Position numbers and translations under genes: made by a program. DNA of 64,000 nucleotides, from NCBI GenBank assembly GCA_000750105.3, contig JPHH03000020.1, positions 491,071-555,070 on the forward strand. The letters are read 5' to 3'. The notes under the pieces are model-generated. The model was not told where the DNA came from. It saw nothing but the letters and a program-made list of their open reading frames with translations, and did not search any database. The stretch's first letter is position 1, and every line of letters begins with the position of its first letter. Source of the DNA: Tolypocladium sp. Sup5 PDA-1. Lineage: Eukaryota > Ascomycota > Sordariomycetes > Hypocreales > Ophiocordycipitaceae. Below, piece after piece: positions 1 through 11,630 of this stretch.

Positions 1-788
1 GACAGTCTTCCACGTATCCACGGCTCCGCCAACGCCAAGGTTGGCGCACGCAGCCAAGACATACCCTAGAGAGTAGCCCTGCTGCAGGATGCCCGACATC
101 AAGCCACGCGCGTTCGCCCTGCCGCAAGCCACAGTTAGCAACGACTCCAACGACGTCCACACAAAACCGGCATCCGATAGAAGGGCAGAGAGAGAGAGAG
201 AGGAGGGAGGTCTCACGGGCAGTGCTCCAGCGCCATGGCAATGGCGTTGCCGTATACGCCGCCCATGAAGAGGCCAAACAGACTCCGGACGGCCAGGAAC
301 TGCGAAAAGGTCGAGCTGTAGATGGTGGCAATCTGCAGGATGCCGAGGACGATCATGTTCAGGACCATGGGCCACTTGCGGCCCCATTTGTCACCGGCGA
401 GGCCAAAGACGGCGGCGCCGACGGAGCGCAGCAGCAGCGTCAGGGTGATGGCGGTGGTGATGTCGGTCTTGCTGCGGTTGTAGTACTTGGCCAGCTTGAC
501 GGTCTGGATGGAGAGCGCGTGGAAGTCGAAGGCGTCGGCGGTCCAGGCGCTGAAGCCGACGACGAAGAAGAGCCAGTCGCGGGCCGAGAGCTGCGCAAAG
601 AGGCTGATGGGATTTATGATGCGGTCGGGCTGCTTCCACTCGCAGCGCGTCTCGCCGTACTCGTTGGAGACCACGACACGCTGCTTCCAGACGAAGAGGT
701 CGCTCCAGGACTGCCTGGCCGTGGCGATGACGCCCTTGGCCAGGTCGTCGGCTGGCTCATTCTGGGGGGACGAGGAGTCGGCGGCCAT
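1..788 (-). CDS. JEN1-like monocarboxylate/proton symporter (MFS), 5' part
   Basis: Major-facilitator transporter of the fungal JEN1 lactate/pyruvate family, acting at the plasma membrane. The gene runs off the left edge, so only the N-terminal half is present. Exon 1 is 788-217 and exon 2 is 118-1, joined across a 98-nt intron (119-216, GTGAGA donor, CAG acceptor). The split proline codon and the conserved continuation (ANARGLMSGILQQGYSLGY) support the join. Visible features are a cytosolic N-terminus with WKQ-type motifs, a first membrane segment (DWLFFVVGFSAWTADAFDFH), and the MFS loop 2-3 signature GDKWGRKWPM after helix 2. FMGGVYGNAIAMALEHCP then leads into the intron. JEN1 genes in other fungi are carbon-source regulated; nothing in this promoter shows that directly. 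The family call is strong; the substrate is inferred. Confidence 0.88.
187..202. repeat. (AG)8 dinucleotide repeat inside an intron
   Basis: An uninterrupted AG run lies within the JEN1-like intron. On the coding strand it reads as a CT-rich pyrimidine tract just after the donor site. It is too short to call anything but a microsatellite. Confidence 0.8.
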
Positions 789-3700
789 GTCGACGATGGA
801 CCGATCTCAAGCTGGCTAGAGCTCAGATTTACGACAGCCTCCGGCCGATATATAAGGGTTGGACACGTCTGGGGAAGCTGGGGAGGAGGCTGGGGAAGAT
901 CTGGAGACGCTGGGAAAAAGGCAAGGCACACGACATCGGGGGGTGTCTATTAATATACGTATGCCGATGGGTAAGGTATGGGTTGCGACACAGGCGTCCT
1001 GCATGCGGACTACATACGATTACAGTTCCAGGACTGAAGTTTACGACATTTCCCGAAACCGCACAGGGGTGTGCGCGCTACCGCCGTGCCAGAAAGCAAG
1101 ATCAGCCATCCTCAGATCTGCCGCGGAAGCCAGGAGAGCGCGTGCGTCGAACATCGTGGAGGAGGAAGCGGAGGAGGAGACGAGCCAACAACGCCATCAT
1201 CACTGGTCAGCCCACCCAACAGCACAACACAACACCACCACCACATGGGTACTTGGGGGGGTCGCACATGGACCGCCGCCGAAACCCGGGCTTACTCGTA
1301 CCTCCTGTTCGGCGTTTAGCGCGAGAGCAGACTCTGGGGACTCGTTCCGGGGATGTTGTTGGAGATGGCCTCTCGTGGTTGGGCTCTGCTGGATCATGGA
1401 TGGAGCTTGGAGTTTGTCTAGCGGGGATCCGAGATGCACGCTACGTGCACTCTGGTGACGCTGTGGAGAAGCAACAGAGGGATGCATTGGTGCGTCAGGG
1501 CCTGATGAGCAGCAGAGGACGTCAATGCAGCGGAAGATACGAAAAGGCGAGGCCATGCGGTGCCATTCGCTGCCAGCCCCGAGGTGTGTGGTGTGGGTTC
1601 GCGGAGCAGCAAATGGCGTGTCGTGTCAGTCCGGGACGCCTGTCTCGCTCGCCAGGCAACGAATGCGAGCAAGGAGTGTGGGGGAGCAGCAGACAGAGAC
1701 CTTGTTGGTTGCTTTGCCCCGAGTGCTGTTGCACCGAGATGGCAACGGGGGCATCCTTGGCCCGCCCTGGTAGCAGCAGACTGGGCCGCGGATCCGAGCG
1801 TGCAGAATTCAGCTTTGCCAATACTTTTACTGCAGTGAGACGATGACATACCATCAAAGGAGGCATAAAAGAGAGAGACATCCTGTGAGCTGTGGTGGGT
1901 TGCGGTGAGTGGCACGTCCTGCGGCGCCCATCATGGTGAGCCCAGAGTAAGGTTTTGGCTCGCAATAGGATTCACGTCTAAACATTAAGCTTAAGCACCC
2001 CCCCAAAACGCACTGGAGATTGACCGAAACAGCGCCTTGGGCCCCGCCCGCGCCGCCTCGCGATCCCTGTCACCTGGCGCCCCATTGGGGGAACTATTTC
2101 GACGCCGCCAGCGCCCCCGTAAGACGCGGACGGGGGCGCCGGGATGCCGGCAGACGGGGGCGCGTGGCTTGCTGCTGGCGTGGGTTCGAGCGGGCGACAG
2201 AGGCACGGAGGATCGCTGTGCAGCGGACGGCTGGCGCGGCAGTTGTGTCATGGACGACCGACCCCGTGCGGCGGTGGTGCTGAAGACGGATGGAGACGTG
2301 GTGTTGGTGGTGAATGGCGATGGAGGCATGGCATACGTACGTGCGCTGGGCACAGCGGCTCGCATTCGTCGCCGTCAATTCCCCGGATTCCCCAGCTTTT
2401 GTGAGCACTGACGGCCGCATGGCCATGTTGCACCGCCCGCAACTCAAAATGCCAACTTAACTTAAGTTACTGTATGAGGAGATGGGCTTCAGCCAAGTGT
2501 CTCATCTGAAGCCGATCATGGGCCATGGCCCGGCTCCACTCACAGGCTGGGTTCCCTGCCTCGTAGGTACCTTGCCTTGCTTGGACGCTGCCGACCACGG
2601 CCACGGCCAAGGAACTGGTTTGCGGGCGTGGTGGTGGCTGGCACTTGGGTTACTCGACACAACCCTGCGAGTCTCTTATCGGAACCGAAACACCTGCAGC
2701 AGCAAGGCAAACGTACCTATGAAGACAACAGCCTGGCGCCACGAGCGGGTGTGGGCTGGATAATGTAGCCTTCCCGTCTCCCCCAGGGGCTCCAATTCTT
2801 CCAAACCATTTCGCCTTCTGGCCCTTGGTCTCGCCCGGCCGGCTATCGCACGCCTCCATCATCCCTGAGTCGCCTCCAATAAAAGCGCCCCCCCCCCCCC
2901 AATTGCCCCCAAGGCCAAGAAAACCAAGCAATAGCCAGGCTGCGGGCCCTGCTCGCGGTGGGCGGGCACTCGACCAAAGGATCCCAGCCAAGCCTCCTGA
3001 AGGGGCAATTCGGCGCCGCCACCCCCATAAATGGCAGCGGGGTTCGCTCCCCTTTCCCCTCTTCTCTTCTCCCCAGGACGGGGCCCGGTCTGGGGTATCG
3101 ACTTGTTGTGCTGTATTTCTGTGGTGCCTGGAGGCTGGACGTGGATGGAGGAGCCAAGGTCTGGGCCCGTCGAGACGGGCTTCTCGCCGAGCACCCATCA
3201 TCTGGGGACAAGGGCACGTTTCCGCAGACGCCATCGATTCCTGGTGCCCCTGCGGCTGCTGCTAGACAATATGCCGGATCTCGCGTCCGCCACCCTTGGC
3301 ATGCGTCGTGATCTTCAGCCTGTTCTGTTGAATGTCGATGCTCGCAGGGGCAGCCATCCACGGAGACTCCCGTCGTCTTCCGATTCAAGATGGCACTAGA
3401 GAAAAAGAACCGCTTCCATTGTGGTTCTGCGCGGACGCCCGTTGGTCCTGACGAATTTCTTAGTAAGTCGTGAACGTTGGATCCGCGGGTACGGTGATGA
3501 TGGCTGGCTTGGCAGCGACCACAAACGCCGTTTCGTGATATTGTCCAATGCGATTGCTCTCCGCTACCATGTCATTTGGAGCATCTCGCCCTTTGAGCTC
3601 ACCAACACGAGAGCTGCCCAGCCATGGCGTCGTCATTTGCACAGTTCCTGACGCCCAACCCTCCGTCTACCAACGGTATTGCCAAGTTTATCCTCGGCAC

Positions 3701-4688
3701 CCCCGAGCCCGCGTGTTGTTGCCCCCTATCCTTGAACAAGCAATACATCCATTCCAAGAACTTGGACAAAAAAGGAAAAAGGGGCTTGCCTCGTCTTAAT
3801 TCGTAGGGCTGTGCGATTGGAGAGCTCACCGTCGTTGGTGACTTATACGATGGTGTCATCGCCCATTGCGCCGACCCTGGCCCGGACACGTGTTGGAGGA
3901 GGCTACGGAGTAGTACTGGACCCTTTCGATGGCAAATGCCGGGTTCGTCGTTGAGCTAGCAGCATGAGGAGCTGTTGGCCGCCGAGGTGAGCGATTTTAG
4001 CATCTGCTGCGACATACGGACGCAGAGTCTGCCAGGAGGGAGAGACGTGCTGCTCCAAAACATGGATCGCGGCCATGCATCGCTGACCGTCTCCTTGGAC
4101 CCCAACTGCTCTCCATGTGACGGCTCTCCCGGGATATGCCGTAGCGTTCCATCCGGGAGCTCGTTGAAGCTGGAAATAACACAGACGTCCAACGCGAGCC
4201 GTCGCTCAGCAGAGTGGTTGGAGCAGGCTGGAGCATCTATTGTCTGGGGATCCCCGTCGGCAGCGGAAACGTCTCCGGGCGTGCTTCGAGTGTGCGGCAT
4301 TGGCCCCGCGGGCTCGACGGCATCCCGTACATGCACGCTCTGATAAGAGCCTTTTGGTTCTCGACCTTCAGCTACTATCTCATAGGGGACCGAGCACGCG
4401 TGTCAATGTGTGACCCCTGTCATCAGCGAGTGTCGAAACGTTCGAAACGACACGACCGCGGGTTCCGGGACGCAAAAGGCAACGTTCTACGCAACCACAG
4501 ACCGAGGCAGTCGTGGTTTTACAAGGCGAATGATACTCGTCCAAAAATATGTCATTTCGCATGTCATCGTCAACGCCCCAACGCACCCTCACGGCTCGTC
4601 TGTAACTCGGCTGGCACACAAGCCGAGGCACCGCACCACCCATCGCACAGTACCATCGATCCCTCAAGTCAGAGCAGCGTTGTCAACC
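789..4688. other. 3.9-kb intergenic region, no supportable gene
   Basis: This gap lies between the start of the JEN1-like gene (transcribed leftward) and the stop codon of the OPT gene. All open frames in it are short, overlap one another on both strands and have no recognisable domain. A short frame at 3624-3806 (MASSFAQFLTPNP start) could in principle be a first exon, but no convincing second exon follows. I see no tRNA or transposon ends. Confidence 0.6.
2888..2900. repeat. Poly-C tract (13 C)
   Basis: Homopolymer run in the intergenic region, with further C-rich sequence on its right side. Length may be affected by sequencing slippage. Confidence 0.75.
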
Positions 4689-7372
4689 CTATGGGAACGA
4701 GCCCTTCTCGGGGCCAAAGTACCCTCGCGCCGGAATCGGGTAGATGCCCACCCCCGACCCGTCCACGCCCGCGCCGCTCACCGTGTTCCCCCACCACTTC
4801 AAGCTCTTGGGATGATACCCGACCGCAAAGAACATGACGAGCGCGCTGACCGCCAGCCCGGCCGTCAGGGCCGCCGAGAGCACGTAGTTGTACTTGGCCC
4901 ACCACGCGAGCCGCCGCCGCGGGAGCCAGTACATGAAGATAAAGGACAGGATCATGCCCGGCGTCTTGTACGCCAGGTTCGACGGCGCCCAGTGCTGGAT
5001 ACCCTGGATGATGAGGACGGGGTTCAGCCACAGGAGGGACGCCACGAACGGGAACAGCGTCCTGTCGAGGAGCGCAAACGTCCGCGGCCGGAGCGTGCGG
5101 CGGAGGCTCTCGCGCACGCCGGGCAGGTACTTGGGCCCGAGGCCCTGGCCGAAGAGGAAAACGAGCGCAATGGCGGCGCCGATGAGGAAGCACCACTTGA
5201 ACAGCGGATACAGCGAGCCAAACATGCGATCCGAGCCGAGCAGCCCCCACATGAGCGAGCTCGCGTACAGCGGCGCCCCGTCGCCGGCGCAGGTGAACCG
5301 GCTCGGCTGGTCGGGCGTGCACAGGCCCGCCACGTTGTCGAGGATGAAGTTCTGCGTGCCGACGGCGACGAAGCAGGTGATGATGATGGTGCCGATCTGG
5401 CTGCGGAAGACGGCCCGCGGCGCAATCTTGCAGTAGTGCGCCATCTTCTGGTCCTGAACGTAGTTGTCGCCGTACCCGGCCAGCGCCCACGAGCCCAGCG
5501 TCTGCCCGAAGAGGAACGCGTTGGGGTTGTTGGGCAGCAGGTAGCCCGTGATGATCTGTATCAGCGAGCCCAGCCCGAGGTTGGTGCCCGTCGTCGCCGA
5601 CAGGAACGACAGCGGCACCGCGAAGACGAGGTTGATGCCGATGAGCAGGAACACGAGCCACACGGGCGTGTCGACGGGGTAGATGCGGACGAAGATGACC
5701 GACACGACGATGGCGCACGCGAGGATCAGGATGAACCACCAGTCGGGCACCTCCTTGTACCGGGACATGAGCCGGCTGTGCACGTCCATGGCGCCCTCGT
5801 AGTTGCCCTTGCCGTACCGCAGGCCCTTGTAGAAGTCGACGTAGGCCTTGGACATCGTCTTCCACTGGTTGACCATGATGTAGAGGAAGTAGACGGGGTA
5901 AAAGGCAAAGTTGGCGCCCACCGTGAGCACGTACCCGGCCGAGTAGAAGGGCGGCGAGTACTGCTGGTACTTGGTCATGTCAAGCTTGTTGTCCACGACC
6001 ACCTTTTGCACCACGTAGGGCGTGCCGTCGTTGGCAAACGCCGACGACGAGTTGATGGGCAGGTACGCCGTGTTGTACTGGTTGCTGTAGTAGATGCCCA
6101 GGATAATGAGGCCGCCGAGGATGCTGCCAAAGTACATGGTGCAGGTGCTGAAGAAGGGCTGAGCGAGCGCCGCGTAGGACGAGGTCGCAACGTTCCAGTC
6201 AAACGTGGTGATGGGGTTGAACAGGCCCAGTCCGAGGTTCGACCCGGTGAGGATGGCCAGCGTGATGTTCTTGGGATCGATCCAGGTCATCCAGTTGAAC
6301 TGCGACAGCGCCGTGAACAGATACCCCGGGATCCAGTAGTAGACGAACATGCTCCCGGCGGCGACGAAGAAGAACTTGTACCGCGAAATGGTCCACCCGT
6401 TGATGTTCTCCCGCGGCTCGGGCTTGGTGAGCGCCCTGTTCATGGCGATGATGGGCAGGATCGTCGGCCACAGCGCCTTGACGGGGTACACGCTGAAGCG
6501 CCGCAGGTAGCCCGCGAAGCCCATGCCCATGAGCTGCACGAAGAGCGTCAGCATGAGCTGGTACCCGAAGTTGATGAAGCCGAGGCCGTAGTACACGGGC
6601 GACCGCTGCACCAGGATCATGCCGTAGCTGTTGGTCGTGTAGATGGCGATGTTGAACGTGATGGTCGCGAACATCTGCTCCTTGAACGTCCACGGGCCGG
6701 GGTTGAGCGAGTGCCGGATGCCCATGACGGTGAAGCCCCAGTCGGGCAGGAGTTTTTCGAGCGTCTTGGCGCATGGGTACAGCAAGATCTGGATGACGGA
6801 GCCGTTCAGGCCTTGAAGTGTACTTAGCATAGACTCACTGTCAATGTGTCAGTGGTTGCGGTCTTACCGATTGCGGGGAATCTGCTGTTGAAGAACGTAG
6901 ACATGAAGGTTCCGATGACAGCCCAGCTGATGCCCAGAAAGTACGCTCGGATCGTCTCCGTCGGGACCTGAGCCTCGTCTATGGGACTGGCCACGGCGCG
7001 GACGCCAGGATACGGAGACGACCACTTCATCATGACGGCGTCAACCCGCAGGTCCCGTTCGTAAAACTCGCCGTACACTTTGATGCCCAGCAGCAGCTTC
7101 TCCATGCGATCCCTCATGTCCGAGGGGAAGTTCCAGTCGTCCCTGTGGAACTCGAGCGACTCCTGGATAATCGCCAGCGCCTCTTCCTCGGACATGGTGT
7201 TGATCTTGTCCAGGATGTACTCTCCCTCGCCGTTGGGCGCCAGGGCCTCGAGCATCTCATGGGGCACCTGGTCGCCATACCGCTCCGTCGTGATCCGGCC
7301 AGAGGGCTTCTCCTGGGTCACAACGCCCGGCGACTCAATGCCATCGTTGACAACCTCCACCTTGCCAGCCAT
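4689..7372 (-). CDS. OPT-family oligopeptide transporter
   Basis: Proton-coupled importer of small peptides (tetra/pentapeptides, glutathione-type substrates) in the plasma membrane. Two exons, 7372-6868 and 6811-4689, are separated by a 56-nt intron (6812-6867; GTAAGA donor, TGCTAAG branch, CAAG acceptor). The join makes FPAIGLNGSVIQILLYPC, which fits the conserved run into the next helix. The product is 875 residues, normal for fungal OPTs. The first ~115 residues are an acidic cytosolic N-terminus, followed by about 14-16 hydrophobic segments. The family motif NPGPW (SLNPGPWTFKEQMFAT) follows the second helix block. The C-terminus ends GYFGPEKGSFP. Neither the second-exon frame start near 6830 nor the first-exon frame alone is a complete gene. 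The long open frame on the opposite strand is a shadow. Peptide specificity cannot be read from the sequence. Confidence 0.93.
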
Positions 7373-8749
7373 GGTTGAAGACTGAGACCCTGAGACGGAC
7401 CTGGGAGTTGTTCAGGGACAAAATGCAACTCTGCTCTAGCAGCATAAGACAACACTGGGGCAAACGGCTGATGGAGAATGGAAACAAGGTGAGAAAGCGG
7501 TTGCGTTCCGTTGCAGCGCAGGAAGTTGAAGTGTGGGAACGGCTTTGCACCGACAAGCCGTTGTTTGCCATGCCGTCCCCCGCGCATCTCACCATGCTGG
7601 CTGCTGGTACGATGCGAACCGTGGGGGAGTCTCCAACCGTGAATCCCTGGCCCTGGTTACATCGGCTCGACCCGTGATCACCTCCCCGAAACAGGCAGGA
7701 CATGATGCGCTCTTGTTGGTTCCTTTGCGGGGGCAAGCAAGTCGCACAGGTCGCAGGCCAATGAGATGTGGTGCGGTTCATTGCATCGGATATCGCAGTG
7801 TGGTCTGACGGGTTGATAAACGCTGCTGTGGCGCCACTCTACGGAGACTCCTAGATGCAGATAAGCCGAGAGGCCCGAGACACCGTATTTAACCGTCGTC
7901 AAGCCATACCCTATATGCAGCCGTCAGCATGCCCTGCTCATGTACCAGCGAAGGCGGGGGGGAAGGTCCGCAACGTTTTGCGTAGCCGAATATATGGGAA
8001 TAATGATTCACTCCCACATGGCCACGCTAGGCTCTCGGAGCGGACCTCGAGTCCGTCGAACCTTGCGTGGATCAATGATGCTGATACCCAACTTACACGG
8101 TAGTTCAGGCAGCGGAGAGTACAACCTGCAGCTGCGTGCGCGCCTCGCACCCCCCCCTGGACTCATCGACAGTCTCGTCCCGGTCAACGGTGCTCGCCCA
8201 GTTCGAGAGCTCGTCGAATCCTGCCACCTCGTCGTGTAACTCGTTTCTTGGTCAATTCGAGATTCGGCTGTCAAAGGTGGCTGGTCGATCCGTGGGGGCT
8301 AGCTCCAAGCCAGAGTGCGGGGAAGCAGTTGGGGAATCAACGGTCCTCGGACCACAATTTAACCGCCGGCAGCGATATTCCCGTCCAACCGTCGATTCTG
8401 TCCTGCCTGTTGGTCCTGTTTCTAGCAAACATCAGCAAATATGGACTAGAATGCCACAGCATCGTATGATAGGTTTGCAGTTGCAAAAGTGCGGGGAACT
8501 TCACATCCAGAGTCCACGTTGGATGCTTGTCCCAACCGCGTGGTTGCTCACTGCCAACGGTGCGGGTAAATCTCCACCCTTCCTGAAAGCCAACACGCGA
8601 TCAACACGAGATCAGGCGCTCTGTAGGATCGAGGACAAGTCAGAATGCTTGGAACGGTTCCCATAAGGTCATGTTGATTAGTTCGTAATAAGTAAGGTAT
8701 GTAAGTGTGGATCAGGGCCGAGGTCGTCGGGTCGCGTTCATCGTCCCGT
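7373..8749. other. Intergenic region between OPT and glucosylceramide synthase genes
   Basis: About 1.4 kb upstream of the OPT start and downstream of the ceramide glucosyltransferase stop. No frame has family signal on either strand. Presumably it holds the OPT promoter and the 3' end of the leftward glucosyltransferase transcript. I see no repeats or RNA genes. Confidence 0.6.
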
Positions 8750-10413
8750 CTAGTCTAGTCGGTCCTTGCAAGACTGCCTCGCCCGCTCCAGTTCCGGGGT
8801 TCGCGATCCCTTAGCCGGTGCCCCGTCCGTGAGATCGACCACCGACGTGTCCAGCCTGACGTGAAACGTCTTTCCCCTCCAGTTGACTGTCGTGCCGAGC
8901 AATACGGCCCAAGTCCAGATTGGCAGCGCCATCACCTCCCGCCCAACCCAAGCCACGAACCATTCTCGGAACAACCTCCCAGGCATTCCAGCCAGATGGG
9001 ATGTGCCTCGGGCAAATTGCGGCGTACTCTCGTTGACCTCCACCGTCTGACCCGAATGCAGCAGGCGAAACGTAACCCAGTCCACGTACATCCAAGTGAA
9101 GACCGCAGCCGTCCAGATAAACCCCATTGCACTCCACGTCCGGGGAATGTTGATGTTTTCGTGGAACCAAGGTATGGTGGTGAGAGCAAAGGCAAAGTAA
9201 GCGCAGCAGACGAGAGACTCGACGCCGGGCTCAACCAAAGTTGCGGCCAGGACGGTAAACTTGCGAGCCCGCAGCCATCTCGTGCGCCGAGCGGCATAGG
9301 CGGTGATGGACATGCCCGCCATTGGCTGCACGACCAGGTCGCCCCAGACGATGCCATGATTCAGGAAGCCGGGGATCTTGGAGCGCCAGAGGAGGTCACC
9401 AATCAAGTGGTCCTCGCATATATTGAACGAGAAGTAGTCCACCCCGGTCGGACGGCCGTCTGCCTTCAAGTGAACGGGGCTCAGAGACGGATTCGTCACT
9501 TGGTCGAGGTGAGATTTGCGGAACATGTTGCTCTTCCCTACAATACAGGGGGCAACTCCGACGGCGTTGATGGCTCCGTAAAACTTGACGTGGGTCGTGG
9601 CCATGAACATCTCATCAAGGCGGCCACCGCCGTTCCGGCAGATTTGAGTGAGCGTATCGTCGGCTGCATCTGTCGACAGCTTGGCCCCTGGTGCTGCTTC
9701 CGAAGCAGACGACAGCATGGCTTGGCTGGCCACAGAACTCGGCCGCAGGTAGTCGACGATATCGACCACGAGTGGCATCTGATGAACGAATTTGTACGGT
9801 GTCGCCGAGCCCTTGCCATCGGCAGTGCAGCCCGTCAACTTGTCCACCATGCGCCCAAGAACGCCGTTCGAAACCCAGACATTGCAATCGATGATCCAAA
9901 CTATGTCGCCCTTGGCTTCTCGGTACGCCCTGCTGATATTTCGGACTTTCGGGTTCGGGCCCAGGTTCAGGTAGGGGTCTGGGCCGTGGAGAGCCGGGTC
10001 GCGGGACTCGAGAAGTATCTGCGCGTCAAAGGCTGGGAAGTCGCTGACGAGCTTCTTGAGGACACCGTACGCAGGGTCGCTCTCGTCCTCGAGACACAGG
10101 CGGATCGAGACTTTGTCGACCGGGTAGTCTTGTCGAAACGTTGACGCGATGCAGTCGTAGAGGTGGGGCTCGAGGCCCTTGACCGGGCGTATTATCGTCA
10201 CGGCGGGAGCATCCTGGCCGAGCCTGGAGGATGCCGAGGGAAGAGGTCGGCGGGAGAAGTAGCGGAAGCTAAAGCATGCCAAGTCAGCTGAGACGTCGTG
10301 GGCATCGGCGGCGGAGCGTCTCACATGGCACTGATGCCAATGGTCTGGACCGCGACAACGATGACGGTCCAGGCGAGACAGATCAGGGCGACGGTCTCGA
10401 TAAAGGGGGACAT
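8750..10413 (-). CDS. Ceramide glucosyltransferase (glucosylceramide synthase)
   Basis: Transfers glucose from UDP-glucose to ceramide (EC 2.4.1.80, GT21) in the Golgi/ER membrane, making the glucosylceramide of fungal membranes. Exon 1 (10413-10325) encodes MSPFIETVALICLAWTVIVV, an N-terminal membrane anchor too short to be seen as an open frame. A 56-nt intron (10269-10324) joins it through a split Ile codon to exon 2 (10268-8750). The 535-residue protein shows the GT21 D1/D2/D3 signature: LEDESDP near 90, DCN near 155, and ICEDHLIGDLLW. The (R/Q)xxRW motif is present as RRTRWLRARK. Hydrophobic segments at the C-terminus (AYFAFALTTIPWF, FIWTAAVFTWMYV, WTWAVLLGTTV) are typical. An in-frame stop lies upstream of the chosen ATG, fixing the start. 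Confidence 0.93.
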
Positions 10414-11622
10414 TTCCAAGCTTGCTCAGACCGCATTTCCCTCGTCTCCGGAGAATCCGATGTGCCCGCAGGCTGGTTCAAACAGACATGGATAGAAGCT
10501 GGCGGTATGTGAAGGTCGAGCGCAGGTTGAAACAGCTATTAATATGGATACTGGATAGAAGAAGCGGATGCCGATTCCACTCCAGCCCGTTGCGCACAGC
10601 TCAGCCCCGGTCGTCGAGGAGCCAAAATGACCCGAGTAGTGGGCGAAATGACAGCACTAGACAAGACCCATCCAAAAGGGCTGTGGCTGCCCGGCTTTGT
10701 GGGCTGGCTTGAAGGTGTAGGGAGGACGGTTCGCTCGGCAAGACGAGGCGGACGAGTCGGAAAATGCGTGGCACGTGGGATTTGGAGATTCGGAAGCTGC
10801 CAGGAGAACAGCCAGATTGCTGCAACCAGCTGCGGTTCGCTCTCGACGCGGGCAGGGCCTCGACCGAAGGTGAAGATTAAGGAGGAAAAGGCTGAGCACA
10901 CGTCAGAGGCTGGCTCGTGCTGTTTATTTGGTCCCTGACGAGGCTTCCGTGGCCGCTGCGGCTCTGCTGCCGTTGTGCCGTAGGGCCGTCCGCAACAGGC
11001 ATCCACGCACCCAATCAGCGGGCGTTGATGGACCTTAGTAATTTTGCACGGGTGGGGAGCTTCCGAATCCCGTGATTTTCGCGAGCTGTCCCCAGCCGCC
11101 TTTAAATTTCCTCCTCCTGCAAATTTCGCTCGTCATGAGCACATCACCGTCCCAACTCTGTCCTCTGCTGCACTCGCAGCTTCTTCCTGGATAGACGTTT
11201 GCAAACGAGGGCTGCTTCTTGGATGGGCCTCTTGGACCCGTTTGTTCCTGGAGCAGTGCCGTCTGCACCATGTCCTGAACCAGTAAGTTGGCACGCAATT
11301 TTCATTCCCTCAACTCATCCCGCCGAGTCCATCCATGTCCATCCATGGATGGCTCGAATATCACCACGTCCTGGGACAAGCAAGCTTGCGAGCAATTGCA
11401 TTGCCGCTCAAACTGCTGCCCTCTCCCCCTGCTACTATGATGACAACCAACCCAAGTGCGAAGAGGAACCATTCACTTGGCCTCTGTGATTGCCCTTTGA
11501 TTATAGACTACAACGGTATCTGATGCAGACCACAATTTGACTTTTTCCCGCACACTTTTCACGCACCATGCTAGAGCCGTGCTTACAATTGTCAATCTAG
11601 GTCAAAATGATACCCATGCGAA
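10414..11622. other. Divergent intergenic region (ceramide glucosyltransferase / SEN2)
   Basis: 1.2 kb between two divergently transcribed genes, so both promoters lie here. TCTAG-type acceptor-like sequence at about 11600 makes a 5'-UTR intron before SEN2 possible but unproven. Nothing else is recognisable. Confidence 0.55.
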
Positions 11623-11630
11623 ATGGCTGA
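11607..11630 (+). promoter_or_regulatory. Seven-codon upstream ORF overlapping the SEN2 start
   Basis: ATG ATA CCC ATG CGA AAT GGC TGA begins 16 nt before the SEN2 ATG, in a different frame, and its stop overlaps the first codons of SEN2. If the transcript starts upstream, a scanning ribosome would meet this ATG first. It terminates 8 nt into SEN2, an arrangement that usually lowers translation. The effect is inference. Confidence 0.5.

Noticed and set aside
3624..4343. Possible small gene in the first intergenic region (MASSFAQFLTPNP start, later 122-codon frame)
   Set aside because: A GT...AG join can be drawn, but the resulting protein has no recognisable domain and stops early.
4410..6827. 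805-codon open frame on the plus strand over the OPT gene
   Set aside because: Antisense shadow of a GC-rich coding region; Arg/His/Val/Asp-rich with no domain, while the minus strand has an obvious transporter.
8861..10144. 427-codon antisense frame over ceramide glucosyltransferase
   Set aside because: No family signal; mirrors the real gene.
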